Assembly (NCBI GenBank): GCA_022795075.1 | Contig: JAAWGB010000016.1 | Span: forward strand, 1-35,485 | Direction: 5' to 3' | Source of the DNA: Clostridia bacterium | Lineage (GTDB): Bacteria; Bacillota; Clostridia; TANB77; CAG-508 | DNA length: 35,485 nt | Shown here: positions 1-10,889 of the stretch, piece after piece | How the letters are laid out: every line of letters starts with the position of its first letter | Position numbering within the stretch: position 1 is the first letter of the stretch | The notes under the pieces: generated by a model | What the model was told of the DNA's origin: nothing | The model's input: the letters and a program-made list of their open reading frames with translations, nothing else | Databases searched by the model: none | Made by a program: the position numbers and the translations under genes

Positions 1-384
1 AAAGTATTTCGTAATTAGAAAATGTTAGGAAGTATTTTAGGAGAATCTCAAAGTGTCGTCTTTGAGAGGTGCCTGAAATACTTCCTTACATTTACTATTC
101 GAAATAGCTTGACTAGAATAATCTTTTTTAGTTTTTCATTATTTTGCCATTTAATTGAATTTCTAGCTTATATAGAAATAATATGGGATAAAAAAGTAAT
201 TGTGAATTTTGTGTAAATTTTTTGAAACAAAGAAAAACGAAGAAAAATAATAGAAAATGTAAAAAAACCAACATTTACTATCATTTTTTTACTAAAAAAG
301 TATTGCAAAAAAAACACTTTATTGTTATGATTAGGATAGAATAGGATTAAAAGTCCTAAAATGCCGAAAATAAGGAGAATCAAA

Positions 385-1071
385 ATGATAGAATTTAGGA
401 ACGTAAGCAAGATATATGACACAGGAACAAAAGCTGTCAAAAATGCTAATTTTGTCATTGACAAAGGGGAATTTGCGTTTTTAGTAGGAACTTCAGGAAG
501 TGGAAAATCAACACTTATCAAACTAATTTTAAAAGAAGAAGAACCAACATCTGGAAACCTAATCATTAATGGAAAAGATACAACTTTTTTAAAACCAAAT
601 AGAATTCCCTTTTTAAGAAGAAGTATGGGAGTAGTGTTCCAAGATTTTAGACTTTTACCAGATAAAACCGTTTATGATAATGTGGCTTATGCCATGTATA
701 TAGTAAGAGCAACACCAAGACATATAAGAAGACAAGTTCCAATGGTACTTTCTTTGGTGGGCTTAAGTGGTAAAGCCAAGATGTACCCAAACGAATTATC
801 AGGAGGAGAACAACAAAGAGTAGCTTTAGCAAGAGCCTTAGTCAATAATCCATCTATGCTAATTGCAGATGAGCCAACAGGAAACCTAGATCCAGACACA
901 GCTTGGGATATTATGAATTTACTAAATGACATAAATATGAGAGGAACTACTGTTGTTGTAGCAACACACGCAAAAGATATTGTAGATAAAATGAAAAAAA
1001 GAGTTATCCATATACTAGATGGCGAAATAGTAAAAGATGATAAAAAAGGTGGGTATGATTGTGAAATATAA
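385..1071 (+). CDS. ftsE: Cell division ATP-binding protein FtsE (ABC ATPase)
   Basis: Walker A GTSGSGKST, signature LSGGEQQR, Walker B MLIADEPTGNLD; followed by FtsX. Start chosen at ATG 385 after AAGGAGA; the ORF track begins at 361. Confidence 0.93.
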   Translation: MIEFRNVSKIYDTGTKAVKNANFVIDKGEFAFLVGTSGSGKSTLIKLILKEEEPTSGNLIINGKDTTFLKPNRIPFLRRSMGVVFQDFRLLPDKTVYDNVAYAMYIVRATPRHIRRQVPMVLSLVGLSGKAKMYPNELSGGEQQRVALARALVNNPSMLIADEPTGNLDPDTAWDIMNLLNDINMRGTTVVVATHAKDIVDKMKKRVIHILDGEIVKDDKKGGYDCEI

Positions 1072-1999
1072 CAGATTTGGATATTTAGTAGGAGAAGGAT
1101 TTGGAAACATATTCAAAAATAAAAAATCAACAGGAGCATCTCTTATGATTATGTGTGCAACCATGATTATTTTTGGAATATTTCTAATACTAACCGAAAA
1201 TATAAATCACTTTGTAGCAGAAGTAGAATCAGCACAGGGGATACAAGTTTTTATTGAAAATGATGCAACACAAGAACAAATTGAAGAAATAGAAGAAAAA
1301 TTAAGAGCTTTAGACGGAGTTAGTACAACTGAGTATGTATCAAAAGAAGATGCCTTAAACCAAATGAAAGATCGATTTGGAGACAAAAGAGATTTATTGG
1401 CAGGTTATGAAGAAAATAATATTTTTCCACCTTCTTATGTAGTAACCTTAACAGATTTGAGCAAAAGTAAAGACGTACAAAATCAAATTTTAACATTTGA
1501 AAATATCAAAAAAATAACTAGTAAAGACGAAACAGTTACAACATTAATTAATTTAGCCAATGGTATTAAAATTGTAACAGGTGTTATTTTAATTTTATTA
1601 ATAATTATATCAGTATTTATTATAGCTAATACCATTAAACTTACAGTTCATGCTAGGAGAAAAGAAATATCAATCATGAAATATGTAGGTGCTACAAATG
1701 GTTTTATCAGATGGCCTTTTATTGTAGAAGGTATGATAATAGGTGTATTTGCAAGTGTAATATCAATTGCCATTGTGGGAGTAGCCTATAGTTTTCTAGC
1801 AGAACAAATGGTAAACTCTCAATTTATGCAAGTAATTAACATGAGTTTAGTAACATTTGGCGATATGTTTAGTTCCATCATATTTGTTTATATGTTACTA
1901 GGAATTGGTATAGGAGCTATCCGGAAGTATTATTTCTATGAGAAAATATTTAAAAGTATAAAGGAGAAAAGATGCGTAAAATTTTATGTGTTGTTTTAG
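1055..1999 (+). CDS. ftsX: Cell division permease-like protein FtsX (C-terminus apparently frameshifted)
   Basis: FtsX-like N-terminal TM, extracellular domain and C-terminal TM helices, directly after ftsE. The +1 frame from about 1922 reads GSIISMRKYLKV* and ends at 1961, a typical FtsX tail. Confidence 0.9.
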   Translation: MIVKYNRFGYLVGEGFGNIFKNKKSTGASLMIMCATMIIFGIFLILTENINHFVAEVESAQGIQVFIENDATQEQIEEIEEKLRALDGVSTTEYVSKEDALNQMKDRFGDKRDLLAGYEENNIFPPSYVVTLTDLSKSKDVQNQILTFENIKKITSKDETVTTLINLANGIKIVTGVILILLIIISVFIIANTIKLTVHARRKEISIMKYVGATNGFIRWPFIVEGMIIGVFASVISIAIVGVAYSFLAEQMVNSQFMQVINMSLVTFGDMFSSIIFVYMLLGIGIGAIRKYYFYEKIFKSIKEKRCVKFYVLF

Positions 2000-3189
2000 C
2001 TTTCCTAATTAGTAGCTTTAGTATTTTAACTTATGTACAAGCAGAAGAAATGACAGATTTACAAACCAGGCAAGAAGAATTGCAAAATCAAATTAATGAT
2101 GCAACAGGACAACTAGAAGATGTACAAGAAGAACTATCCGAAAATTTAGAACAAGTCAGAAAATTAGATGAAAGAATTGCAAATTCACAAGCCGAAATTG
2201 ATGAACTAAATATTAAAATTGTACAATTACAATCCTCTATTGATGAGGTAGAAGAAAAGCTAAAAGTAGCTGAAGAAAAATATAAAAAACAAAAAGATAT
2301 ACTAGAGATAAGATTAATTGCTATGTATGAAACAAGTGATACACAATACTTAGATGTTATTTTAAGTTCCAAAAGTGTTTCCGATTTCTTATCCAATTAT
2401 TTCCTTATTACAGAAGTAGCAAGTTATGATACAGAACTATTAGAGGAAATGAAAGCACAAAAAGAAGAAATTGAACAAGATAAAAAGAAATTAGATGACA
2501 CAAAAGAAGAATATGCAACCATTAAACAAAATCAAACAAGAACAGCAAAAATATTAGAAAATACAAAAAGTGTAAGAGAAAATTATATTGCCAAGTTATC
2601 AGACAAAGAAAAAGGTGTACAAGCTCAAATTGATGAATATAATAGACAATTTGAAGATGTCAATCAAGAAATTTTATCTCTTGCCTTAGAAGGAATTGAT
2701 ACACAATACATTGGTGGAGAATTAGCATGGCCAATTCCTGGCTATACAAGAATTACCTCTAAATATGGAATGCGAACACATCCTATTACAGGAGTTTATA
2801 AATTACATACAGGAGTGGATGTAAGTGCACCAATGGGGGCAAACTTTGTAGCAGCTAATGATGGAATTGTTGTAAAAGCAAATTATGATGGTGCTTATGG
2901 TAATATGGTAATGATCGACCATGGAGGAGGCGTTTCTACCTTATATGCACATGGTTCAGAAATTCTAGTACAAGTAGGAGACTTTGTAAAACGTGGCGAA
3001 ACAGTTGTGTTAAAAGTTGGTTCAACAGGATATTCAACAGGTCCACATGCTCATTTTGAAGTTCGATTAAATGGAGTAGTAACCGATCCCTTACCATATA
3101 TTACAAATGGTATGGTACCAACTACACAAAATAACAATCAAACACCAAATACGACAGAGAATACCAATACAGAAAATACAAATAATTAA
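1972..3189 (+). CDS. Coiled-coil / LytM (M23) peptidoglycan endopeptidase, EnvC/PcsB/CwlO-like, likely FtsEX partner
   Basis: Signal peptide, long N-terminal coiled coil, C-terminal M23 domain with HTGVD and HAHFE zinc motifs. Confidence 0.88.
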   Translation: MRKILCVVLAFLISSFSILTYVQAEEMTDLQTRQEELQNQINDATGQLEDVQEELSENLEQVRKLDERIANSQAEIDELNIKIVQLQSSIDEVEEKLKVAEEKYKKQKDILEIRLIAMYETSDTQYLDVILSSKSVSDFLSNYFLITEVASYDTELLEEMKAQKEEIEQDKKKLDDTKEEYATIKQNQTRTAKILENTKSVRENYIAKLSDKEKGVQAQIDEYNRQFEDVNQEILSLALEGIDTQYIGGELAWPIPGYTRITSKYGMRTHPITGVYKLHTGVDVSAPMGANFVAANDGIVVKANYDGAYGNMVMIDHGGGVSTLYAHGSEILVQVGDFVKRGETVVLKVGSTGYSTGPHAHFEVRLNGVVTDPLPYITNGMVPTTQNNNQTPNTTENTNTENTNN

Positions 3190-3211
3190 TTAAAAAATCT
3201 AGGAGGAACTT

Positions 3212-4465
3212 ATGAAAAATTTAGGATTAAAAATAATAGGAGTTATAATTGCAGTCATAATTTTACTACAAACTAATATGAATATAGTAGTGGCAACAGA
3301 CAAAATAACACAATCTGATATTGATAAGCAAAAAAAGGAGAAAGAGCAAACACTTGCTGAAAAAGGAGAAAAAGAAAAAGAATTAGAAAATGTACAAGGA
3401 GAAAAAAAGGAAGTACAAAAGCAAGTACAAGATTTATCCTCTCAAATATTAAATTATGAAAAACAAATTGCAACTTTAGACAGTCAAATATCTGAATTAA
3501 ATACCAAAATTAAAGATTCAGAAGAAAAACTAAAACAAGCACAAGAAGATTATACACAAAAAGAAGATTTATTAGAAAAAAGATTAGTAGCAACTTATGA
3601 ATCAGGAGAAACTTCTTACTTAGATTTTTTATTGTCTTCTGAAAGTATTACAGATTTTATTTCTAATTATTATTTAGTAACAGAAGTGGCAACTTATGAT
3701 ACAGAATTATTAGAAAAAATTCAAAAACAAAAAGAAGAAATCGAAGAAGCAAAAAAAGATTTAGAAGAAAATAAAAAAGAATTGGATACCTCTAAAGCTA
3801 GTAAACAAAGTATTACAACACAATTACAAGCAGCTAGAAAGGAAAAAAATGAACAAGTAACTCAATTGTCAAAAAATGAACAAGAATTACAAAAAGAAAT
3901 AGATGAATTAAATCAACATGAAAGTAAAGTTAGTAATCGAATTAAAGAATTGACAGACCAATATAATGACCAAAATCCACCAAAGCCACCAGCAAATAAT
4001 AATAATAATACAGGAAATTCAGGAAGTAGTAGTGGAGGAAATGGAAATTCTAATAATAATGCTACTAGTTCTTATGGTTTTGGTTGGCCAGTGTCTAATA
4101 ATAGAATTGGAACACCTTATGGAGTAAAGGGAAGTATGTGGTCTTTGGGTTATCATACAGGAGTTGATTTTCCAGTTTCATCAGGTACGCCAGTATTTTC
4201 TGTAGGAAATGGGCAAGTTGTAGATACAGGTTATAATTCAGCATATGGAAATTTTGTTGAAGTTTATCATGGAAATAGCGTATATAGTTTTTACGCTCAT
4301 GCTACAAGAGTGCAAGTAAGTATTGGACAAAAAGTTTCTAAAGGACAACAAATTATGATATCTGGAGCAACAGGAAATGTAAGTGGAGCACATTTACATT
4401 TTGAAATTCGATCACCAGGATCAGGTTTCTATAGTTGTGTTAATCCAATGAATTATTTACCATAA
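3212..4465 (+). CDS. Second coiled-coil / M23 peptidoglycan endopeptidase (tandem paralog)
   Basis: Same architecture as the preceding gene, shared segment LLSSxSxxDFxSNYxLxTEVAxYDTELLE, intact HTGVD and HLHFE motifs. Confidence 0.88.
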   Translation: MKNLGLKIIGVIIAVIILLQTNMNIVVATDKITQSDIDKQKKEKEQTLAEKGEKEKELENVQGEKKEVQKQVQDLSSQILNYEKQIATLDSQISELNTKIKDSEEKLKQAQEDYTQKEDLLEKRLVATYESGETSYLDFLLSSESITDFISNYYLVTEVATYDTELLEKIQKQKEEIEEAKKDLEENKKELDTSKASKQSITTQLQAARKEKNEQVTQLSKNEQELQKEIDELNQHESKVSNRIKELTDQYNDQNPPKPPANNNNNTGNSGSSSGGNGNSNNNATSSYGFGWPVSNNRIGTPYGVKGSMWSLGYHTGVDFPVSSGTPVFSVGNGQVVDTGYNSAYGNFVEVYHGNSVYSFYAHATRVQVSIGQKVSKGQQIMISGATGNVSGAHLHFEIRSPGSGFYSCVNPMNYLP

Positions 4466-4583
4466 GAAAAAATGATTAAGACTTGTTGATAAAAGTATTA
4501 AAATTTAAAAGTTTATAAAACGAAATCTACAAAATGATAAGTAAATGATAGGCAAGATTTACTTTATGAAAGGTTACGGTAAA

Positions 4584-5798
4584 ATGGAAGAAAAGAAAAG
4601 ATTTAAATTTTATAAAATTATAATGTTAGTAGTATTAGTAGCATTTATTACGTTCCTATGTACATCCATAGGAATGTATCAATATTTTATAAATAGTGGA
4701 ACTGCAAAATCTGCTATGTTTGCTACAACATCATCTAATTCAGATATTACCACAACACTTAACAAATACAAATCAATTATTAACAAATATTATTTAGGAG
4801 AAATTAATGAAGAAAAATTAAAAGAAGGAGCCATTAAAGGTTATATAGAAGGATTAGACGATCCTTACACAGAATATATCTCAAAAGAGGAAATGAAAGA
4901 CTATTTAGAAGATACCATGGGCAATTTTGTTGGTATTGGCATCTATATGGTAAAAAATACTGAAAATAATAAAATACAAGTATTAGCACCAATTAAAAAT
5001 AGTCCAGCACAAAAAGCAGGAATATTACCAGGAGATTTGATTGTTGCGGTTGATGATGTTTCTTATACAGGAGAGGATATGTCAACTGTTTCTAATAAAA
5101 TAAAAGGAGAAGAGGGAACATCTGTTAAAATTGAAATTTTAAGAGGAACTGAGAATAAAACTTTTGAATTAAAAAGAGAAAGTATCAAAGTAAATCCTGT
5201 AGAAGGAAAAGTATTAGAAAATAAAATAGGCTATATTGAATTTTCTTCTTTTGATGAAGGAACAGCACAAGATTTTAAAGCAAAATATGAAGAACTACAA
5301 AAACAAGGAATCCAGTCGCTAATTATTGATTTAAGAAATAATGGTGGTGGAATTGTAGATGAAGCTTTAGATATTGCAGATTATATAGCCGATAAAGATT
5401 CTGTATTATTATATGAAGTAGATAAAAATAATAAAGAAGAAGTAAAAAAATCTGAAAATAATCCCATTATCAATATGCCAATTGTACTTTTAACAAATGA
5501 AAACACAGCCAGTTCATCTGAAATTTTGGCAGGGGCGTTAAAAGATTTAGGAAAAGCCAAAACCTGTGGCGTAAAAACCTATGGAAAAGGTGTTATTCAA
5601 CAAGTACTAACACTACCTGATGGAAGTGGTCTAAAAATAACATCAGAAAAATATTTAACACCTAATAAAACAGAAATTAACAAAATTGGTATTGAGCCAG
5701 ACGAAAAAGTAAATTTACCAGATACAGTTAAAAATGTTTTATTAGTGGAAGAAAAAGATGATACACAATTACAAAAAGCAATAGAAATGTTAAAATAA
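4584..5798 (+). CDS. S41 family C-terminal processing peptidase (CtpA-like) with PDZ domain
   Basis: N-terminal TM, PDZ (SPAQKAGILPGDLIVAVDD), catalytic region NENTASSSEILAGALKD and KTYGKGVIQ. Confidence 0.92.
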   Translation: MEEKKRFKFYKIIMLVVLVAFITFLCTSIGMYQYFINSGTAKSAMFATTSSNSDITTTLNKYKSIINKYYLGEINEEKLKEGAIKGYIEGLDDPYTEYISKEEMKDYLEDTMGNFVGIGIYMVKNTENNKIQVLAPIKNSPAQKAGILPGDLIVAVDDVSYTGEDMSTVSNKIKGEEGTSVKIEILRGTENKTFELKRESIKVNPVEGKVLENKIGYIEFSSFDEGTAQDFKAKYEELQKQGIQSLIIDLRNNGGGIVDEALDIADYIADKDSVLLYEVDKNNKEEVKKSENNPIINMPIVLLTNENTASSSEILAGALKDLGKAKTCGVKTYGKGVIQQVLTLPDGSGLKITSEKYLTPNKTEINKIGIEPDEKVNLPDTVKNVLLVEEKDDTQLQKAIEMLK

Positions 5799-5809
5799 AG
5801 GAGAAAAAC

Positions 5810-6403
5810 ATGAATTTACCAAATAAATTAACCATATTTAGAATTGTGTTAGTGCCAGTTATGGTAATGATTCCTTTTTTAGGGATAAAGGGAGAATTTT
5901 TAAGTATACCAATTGAATATTGGTTAATTGAATTCATTTTTATTCTAGCATCTATTACAGACAAATTAGATGGGTATTTGGCTAGAAAAAATAATCAAGT
6001 AACTACTTTTGGCAAATTTTTAGATCCATTAGCAGATAAAATTTTAGTGTTAGCAGCTATGGTAATGTTAGTCGAGATGGCTAAGTTACCTGCATGGATA
6101 CCAGTTATTGTTTTAGCAAGAGAGTTTTTAGTATCTGGTTATCGATTGGTAGCAGTTGAAAAAGGTGGAAAGGTAGTTGCAGCTTCTAATTGGGGAAAAC
6201 TAAAAACAGTTACACAGATGATTGCTATTATTTTGGCTTTTGTTGATTTACATAGTTTTGGTGAGTGTTTTACTGGAAGTTTGCAAGGCGGGGCTTTTAT
6301 ATTAAATCTTGTTATGACTTTTATGATGATTGTACAAACAATTGCTACTGTTTTTTCAGGAGCTGATTATTTAAAAGGTGCAAAAGATTTGATAAAAGAT
6401 TAA
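5810..6403 (+). CDS. pgsA: CDP-diacylglycerol--glycerol-3-phosphate 3-phosphatidyltransferase
   Basis: CDP-alcohol phosphatidyltransferase motif DKLDGYLARKNNQVTTFGKFLDPLADK. Confidence 0.93.
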   Translation: MNLPNKLTIFRIVLVPVMVMIPFLGIKGEFLSIPIEYWLIEFIFILASITDKLDGYLARKNNQVTTFGKFLDPLADKILVLAAMVMLVEMAKLPAWIPVIVLAREFLVSGYRLVAVEKGGKVVAASNWGKLKTVTQMIAIILAFVDLHSFGECFTGSLQGGAFILNLVMTFMMIVQTIATVFSGADYLKGAKDLIKD

Positions 6404-6425
6404 TGGTAACCAAAATTTCTATTAT

Positions 6426-6460
6426 AAAAATGGAATTTGCTTGACAAATTTCATTTTTTG
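6426..6460 (+). terminator. Rho-independent terminator after pgsA
   Basis: AAAATGGAATTTG-CTTGA-CAAATTTCATTTTTT hairpin plus T-run. Confidence 0.75.
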
Positions 6461-6563
6461 CCGTAAGATAGTAAAAGATTTTTTTAAAAGTGTATAAAAT
6501 GAATAAATAGAATCTTATCCCTTACAAAAATAATTGATAAGAAATTTGAAAGGAGAATGTACA

Positions 6564-7040
6564 ATGGAAGAAAAAGAAGTGTTATTAACACAAGAAGGAT
6601 ATGATAATTTAGAAAAAGAACTAAATTATCTAAGAACAGAAAAAAGGGCAGAAATAGCAGAAAGAATTAAAGTAGCATTAGGATTTGGAGATTTATCAGA
6701 AAATTCAGAATATGATGAAGCAAAAACAGCACAAGCAGAAAACGAAGTAAAAATTGCTGAATTAGAAAATAAAATAAGACATGCTAAAATAATTGACGAA
6801 AAAGATATTGATACAGAAACTGTTCAAGTAGGAAATATTGTAAAAGTATTAGATATGGAATTTGATGAAAAAGTTGAATATACAATTGTTGGTTCAACAG
6901 AAGTAAATTTAGCAGAAAATAAAATATCTAATGAATCACCATTAGGAAGTGCTTTATTAGGAGCTAAGAAAAATCATGTAATAGAAGTAAATGCTCCAGC
7001 AGGTATTATGAAATATAAAATTTTATCTATCAAAAAATAA
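6564..7040 (+). CDS. greA: Transcription elongation factor GreA
   Basis: GreA N-terminal coiled coil (LTQEGYDNLEKEL, GDLSENSEYDEAKTAQ) and C-terminal domain; start ATG 6564 after AAAGGAGAA. Confidence 0.93.
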   Translation: MEEKEVLLTQEGYDNLEKELNYLRTEKRAEIAERIKVALGFGDLSENSEYDEAKTAQAENEVKIAELENKIRHAKIIDEKDIDTETVQVGNIVKVLDMEFDEKVEYTIVGSTEVNLAENKISNESPLGSALLGAKKNHVIEVNAPAGIMKYKILSIKK

Positions 7041-7043
7041 GAC

Positions 7044-7075
7044 GAGGGGGATTTCCATAAAGGAAATCCCCTCTC
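7044..7075. terminator. Strong intergenic hairpin between convergent greA and deoD
   Basis: GAGGGGGATTTCC / GGAAATCCCCTC stem. T-rich tract follows only in minus-strand reading, so it more likely terminates deoD. Confidence 0.55.
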
Positions 7076-7155
7076 TCTAGATGTGATATTAAATAGACAT
7101 GCTAAAAAGTGCTTGATGAATCATATTCTTCTCTAAGTTTAATAGTAACATAAAG

Positions 7156-7878
7156 TCAAATATTGAAACTAGTATTTAGGGCTAATTTTATCATATTATT
7201 TAAACCATTTTGTCTTTCCTCTGCTGTAGCAATATCTCTTATATATTTAGAATCTACAACACTCATTAAACAAGAAGCTTTTTTATTAAGAAGTTTTGCT
7301 ACATAGAATAAGGCAAAAGCTTCCATTTCAGCACTAATAGGGTTAAAATCTTGAGGAACTCGGGCTAAAAACTCATTTACATTTGTCATATACACATCGA
7401 AACAATCTGTGCATACAGTATTTCCAATTACTAAAGGGATATTTGTTTTTTTTGCAGTATTTTCGATATTAGAATTTAATTCTTGGTTTGCTTCTACAAT
7501 ATGGCAAGTGTCATTATTTAAAGTAAGGGCAAAATTTCCTTCACTAAAAACCTTTTGTGATAAAATAATATCAAATAACTTTAATTCTGGCTTATAAGCT
7601 CCACACGATCCAATACGAATAATATTTTCTACTTCGTAGAATTTATATAATTCATAACTATAAATTCCCATACTTGGCATTCCCATACCAGAAGCCATAA
7701 TGGTTATTTCTTTTCCTTGGTATGTTCCTGTGTAAGCATACATACCTCTAACTTGATTGACTAATTTAACATTTTCTAAAAAGTTTTGAGCAATATATTG
7801 GGCTCTTAAAGGGTCTCCTGGCATAATGACTGTTTTAGCAATTTCGCCTAATTCTGCTTGATTATGTGGTGTTGGCAT
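7156..7878 (-). CDS. deoD: Purine-nucleoside phosphorylase (DeoD type)
   Basis: MPTPHNQAELGEIAKTVIMPGDPLRAQYIA, GMGMPSMGIYSYEL, IRIGSCGA; start preceded by AAGGAGG. Confidence 0.93.
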   Translation of the reverse strand: MPTPHNQAELGEIAKTVIMPGDPLRAQYIAQNFLENVKLVNQVRGMYAYTGTYQGKEITIMASGMGMPSMGIYSYELYKFYEVENIIRIGSCGAYKPELKLFDIILSQKVFSEGNFALTLNNDTCHIVEANQELNSNIENTAKKTNIPLVIGNTVCTDCFDVYMTNVNEFLARVPQDFNPISAEMEAFALFYVAKLLNKKASCLMSVVDSKYIRDIATAEERQNGLNNMIKLALNTSFNI

Positions 7879-7889
7879 AATAATCCTCC

Positions 7890-8314
7890 TTTTTTATTTT
7901 ATTGTTATAATGATTTTATCGTTTTCGTCAATCTTATCTTAGAAAGTATTCATTCTAAAAAGGAAGATAGTTCGTTCAAGCTAATTTTCAAAAAAATTCT
8001 AAATTATAGGATAAAAATTTTTTGGAATTTTTATCCTATAATCATATATTCCACAGAAAATTTCTTCGAAATTTTCGCGGACGAACAACGGACGTGGCAT
8101 AAAAAATAATCTAAAAGGTCAAAAAATTCAAATTATGCCACTGTTGTTGTATTTATGGTACCCTTTCAAAACAAGTTTGAACATTTTCCATAAAATAAAT
8201 TAAGAATTTCTATCTCAAATTACTTTCAATTCACAATCTTCTTTTTTAGAATGAATACTTTCTAAGATAAGATTGACGAAAACGATAAAATCATTATAAC
8301 AATAAAATAAAAAA
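7890..8314. repeat. Inverted-repeat-bounded structure (79-bp arms, ~267-bp interior), MITE-like
   Basis: 7890-7968 is the near-perfect reverse complement of 8236-8314; interior contains further hairpins. Confidence 0.85.
8273..8300 (+). promoter_or_regulatory. Putative outward sigma-A-type promoter in right IR arm (toward pyrG)
   Basis: TTGACG-16-TATAAC; mirrored on the minus strand at 7904-7931 in front of deoD. Confidence 0.5.
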
Positions 8315-8329
8315 AAAGCAAAAAAATAC

Positions 8330-8358
8330 TTGAAAAGAAATAAAGTAAGTGATAAAAT
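8330..8358 (+). promoter_or_regulatory. Putative pyrG promoter
   Basis: TTGAAA-17-TAAAAT. Confidence 0.5.
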
Positions 8359-8535
8359 AAGAATAGATTAAAAAAAAACCGATTTTGGCAATTTTTTTAA
8401 TCTTTTTTTAGTTTTTTAAGAGAAAAAGAAAAACAGTAGAAATGATAGTTTATAAAAAAGATGACTTTATAAGTTATTGTTATAAAAAATTGCTAAAAAG
8501 GACGATCCCTTTTTACGACTTAGGTAGGTTTTTAA

Positions 8536-10152
<1,617 letters not shown>

Positions 10153-10255
10153 ATGGTTTAATATTCTATAATGATAATAGGTACGATAATGCTTTTTAGT
10201 ATTGCAGGAGTTTTCAGAATGAAAAAAATTTAAGAAAGATTTTTTTCAAAAAGTC

Positions 10256-10284
10256 TTGACAAAAATGTTAAAAACATTTATAAT
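10256..10284 (+). promoter_or_regulatory. Consensus promoter for tRNA-Gly pair
   Basis: TTGACA-17-TATAAT, perfect consensus. Confidence 0.8.
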
Positions 10285-10309
10285 TTATAATTGTCAAGAG
10301 GATAATTTT

Positions 10310-10383
<74 letters not shown>

Positions 10384-10410
10384 TTTATCTTGACAATTAT
10401 AGGTTTAGTT

Positions 10411-10484
<74 letters not shown>

Positions 10485-10493
10485 ATTTATAGC

Positions 10494-10530
10494 AACTTAC
10501 GAACTATAAAGAGTTTCGTAAGTTTTTTTA
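10494..10530 (+). terminator. Terminator after tRNA-Gly pair
   Basis: AACTTACGAA...TTTCGTAAGTTTTTTTA hairpin plus T-run. Confidence 0.8.
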
Positions 10531-10604
10531 TTTTTAGAAAAGATGAATTGAACTTAATAAAAATATCAAAATGTTCTCTTATCGAAGAAAGGAGGACATT
10601 TTTT

Positions 10605-10889
10605 ATGTTTGAGTTTGAAGTAATACAAGCTTAAAAACCAAATGATGAAATACTAGAAATTATTAAAAGATATGAATACACAGTTAAAAATGGCAAAATT
10701 AAGCATTTAAAGGCTACTAATTTACAATTTATTAAGCCAACTGAATATTTAATTACATATCCTACTACTCTTACTATTTACGAATATAAAGTAAATGAAA
10801 TAGCTAATAAGCCATTCTATATTAAAGAACATAAGCAAAAGTATAATCTTAAAGAAATAAAACAAATTCTTATAAAATTAAAAATTTAA
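10605..10889 (+). pseudogene. ~95-codon hypothetical ORF interrupted by in-frame TAA at codon 10
   Basis: Good SD (AAAGGAGG), MFEFEVIQA*KPNDEILEIIKRYEYTVKNGKIKHLKATNLQFIKPTEYLITYPTT...; the frame is otherwise open to 10889. Confidence 0.6.

Noticed and set aside
168-566. Minus-strand ORF 168-566
   Set aside because: Antisense to the ftsE start and upstream AT-rich DNA; no SD or recognisable domain.
7858-8109. ORF 7858-8109 as a gene in the deoD-pyrG gap
   Set aside because: Overlaps the deoD start and runs through inverted-repeat and hairpin sequence; no SD and no recognisable protein.
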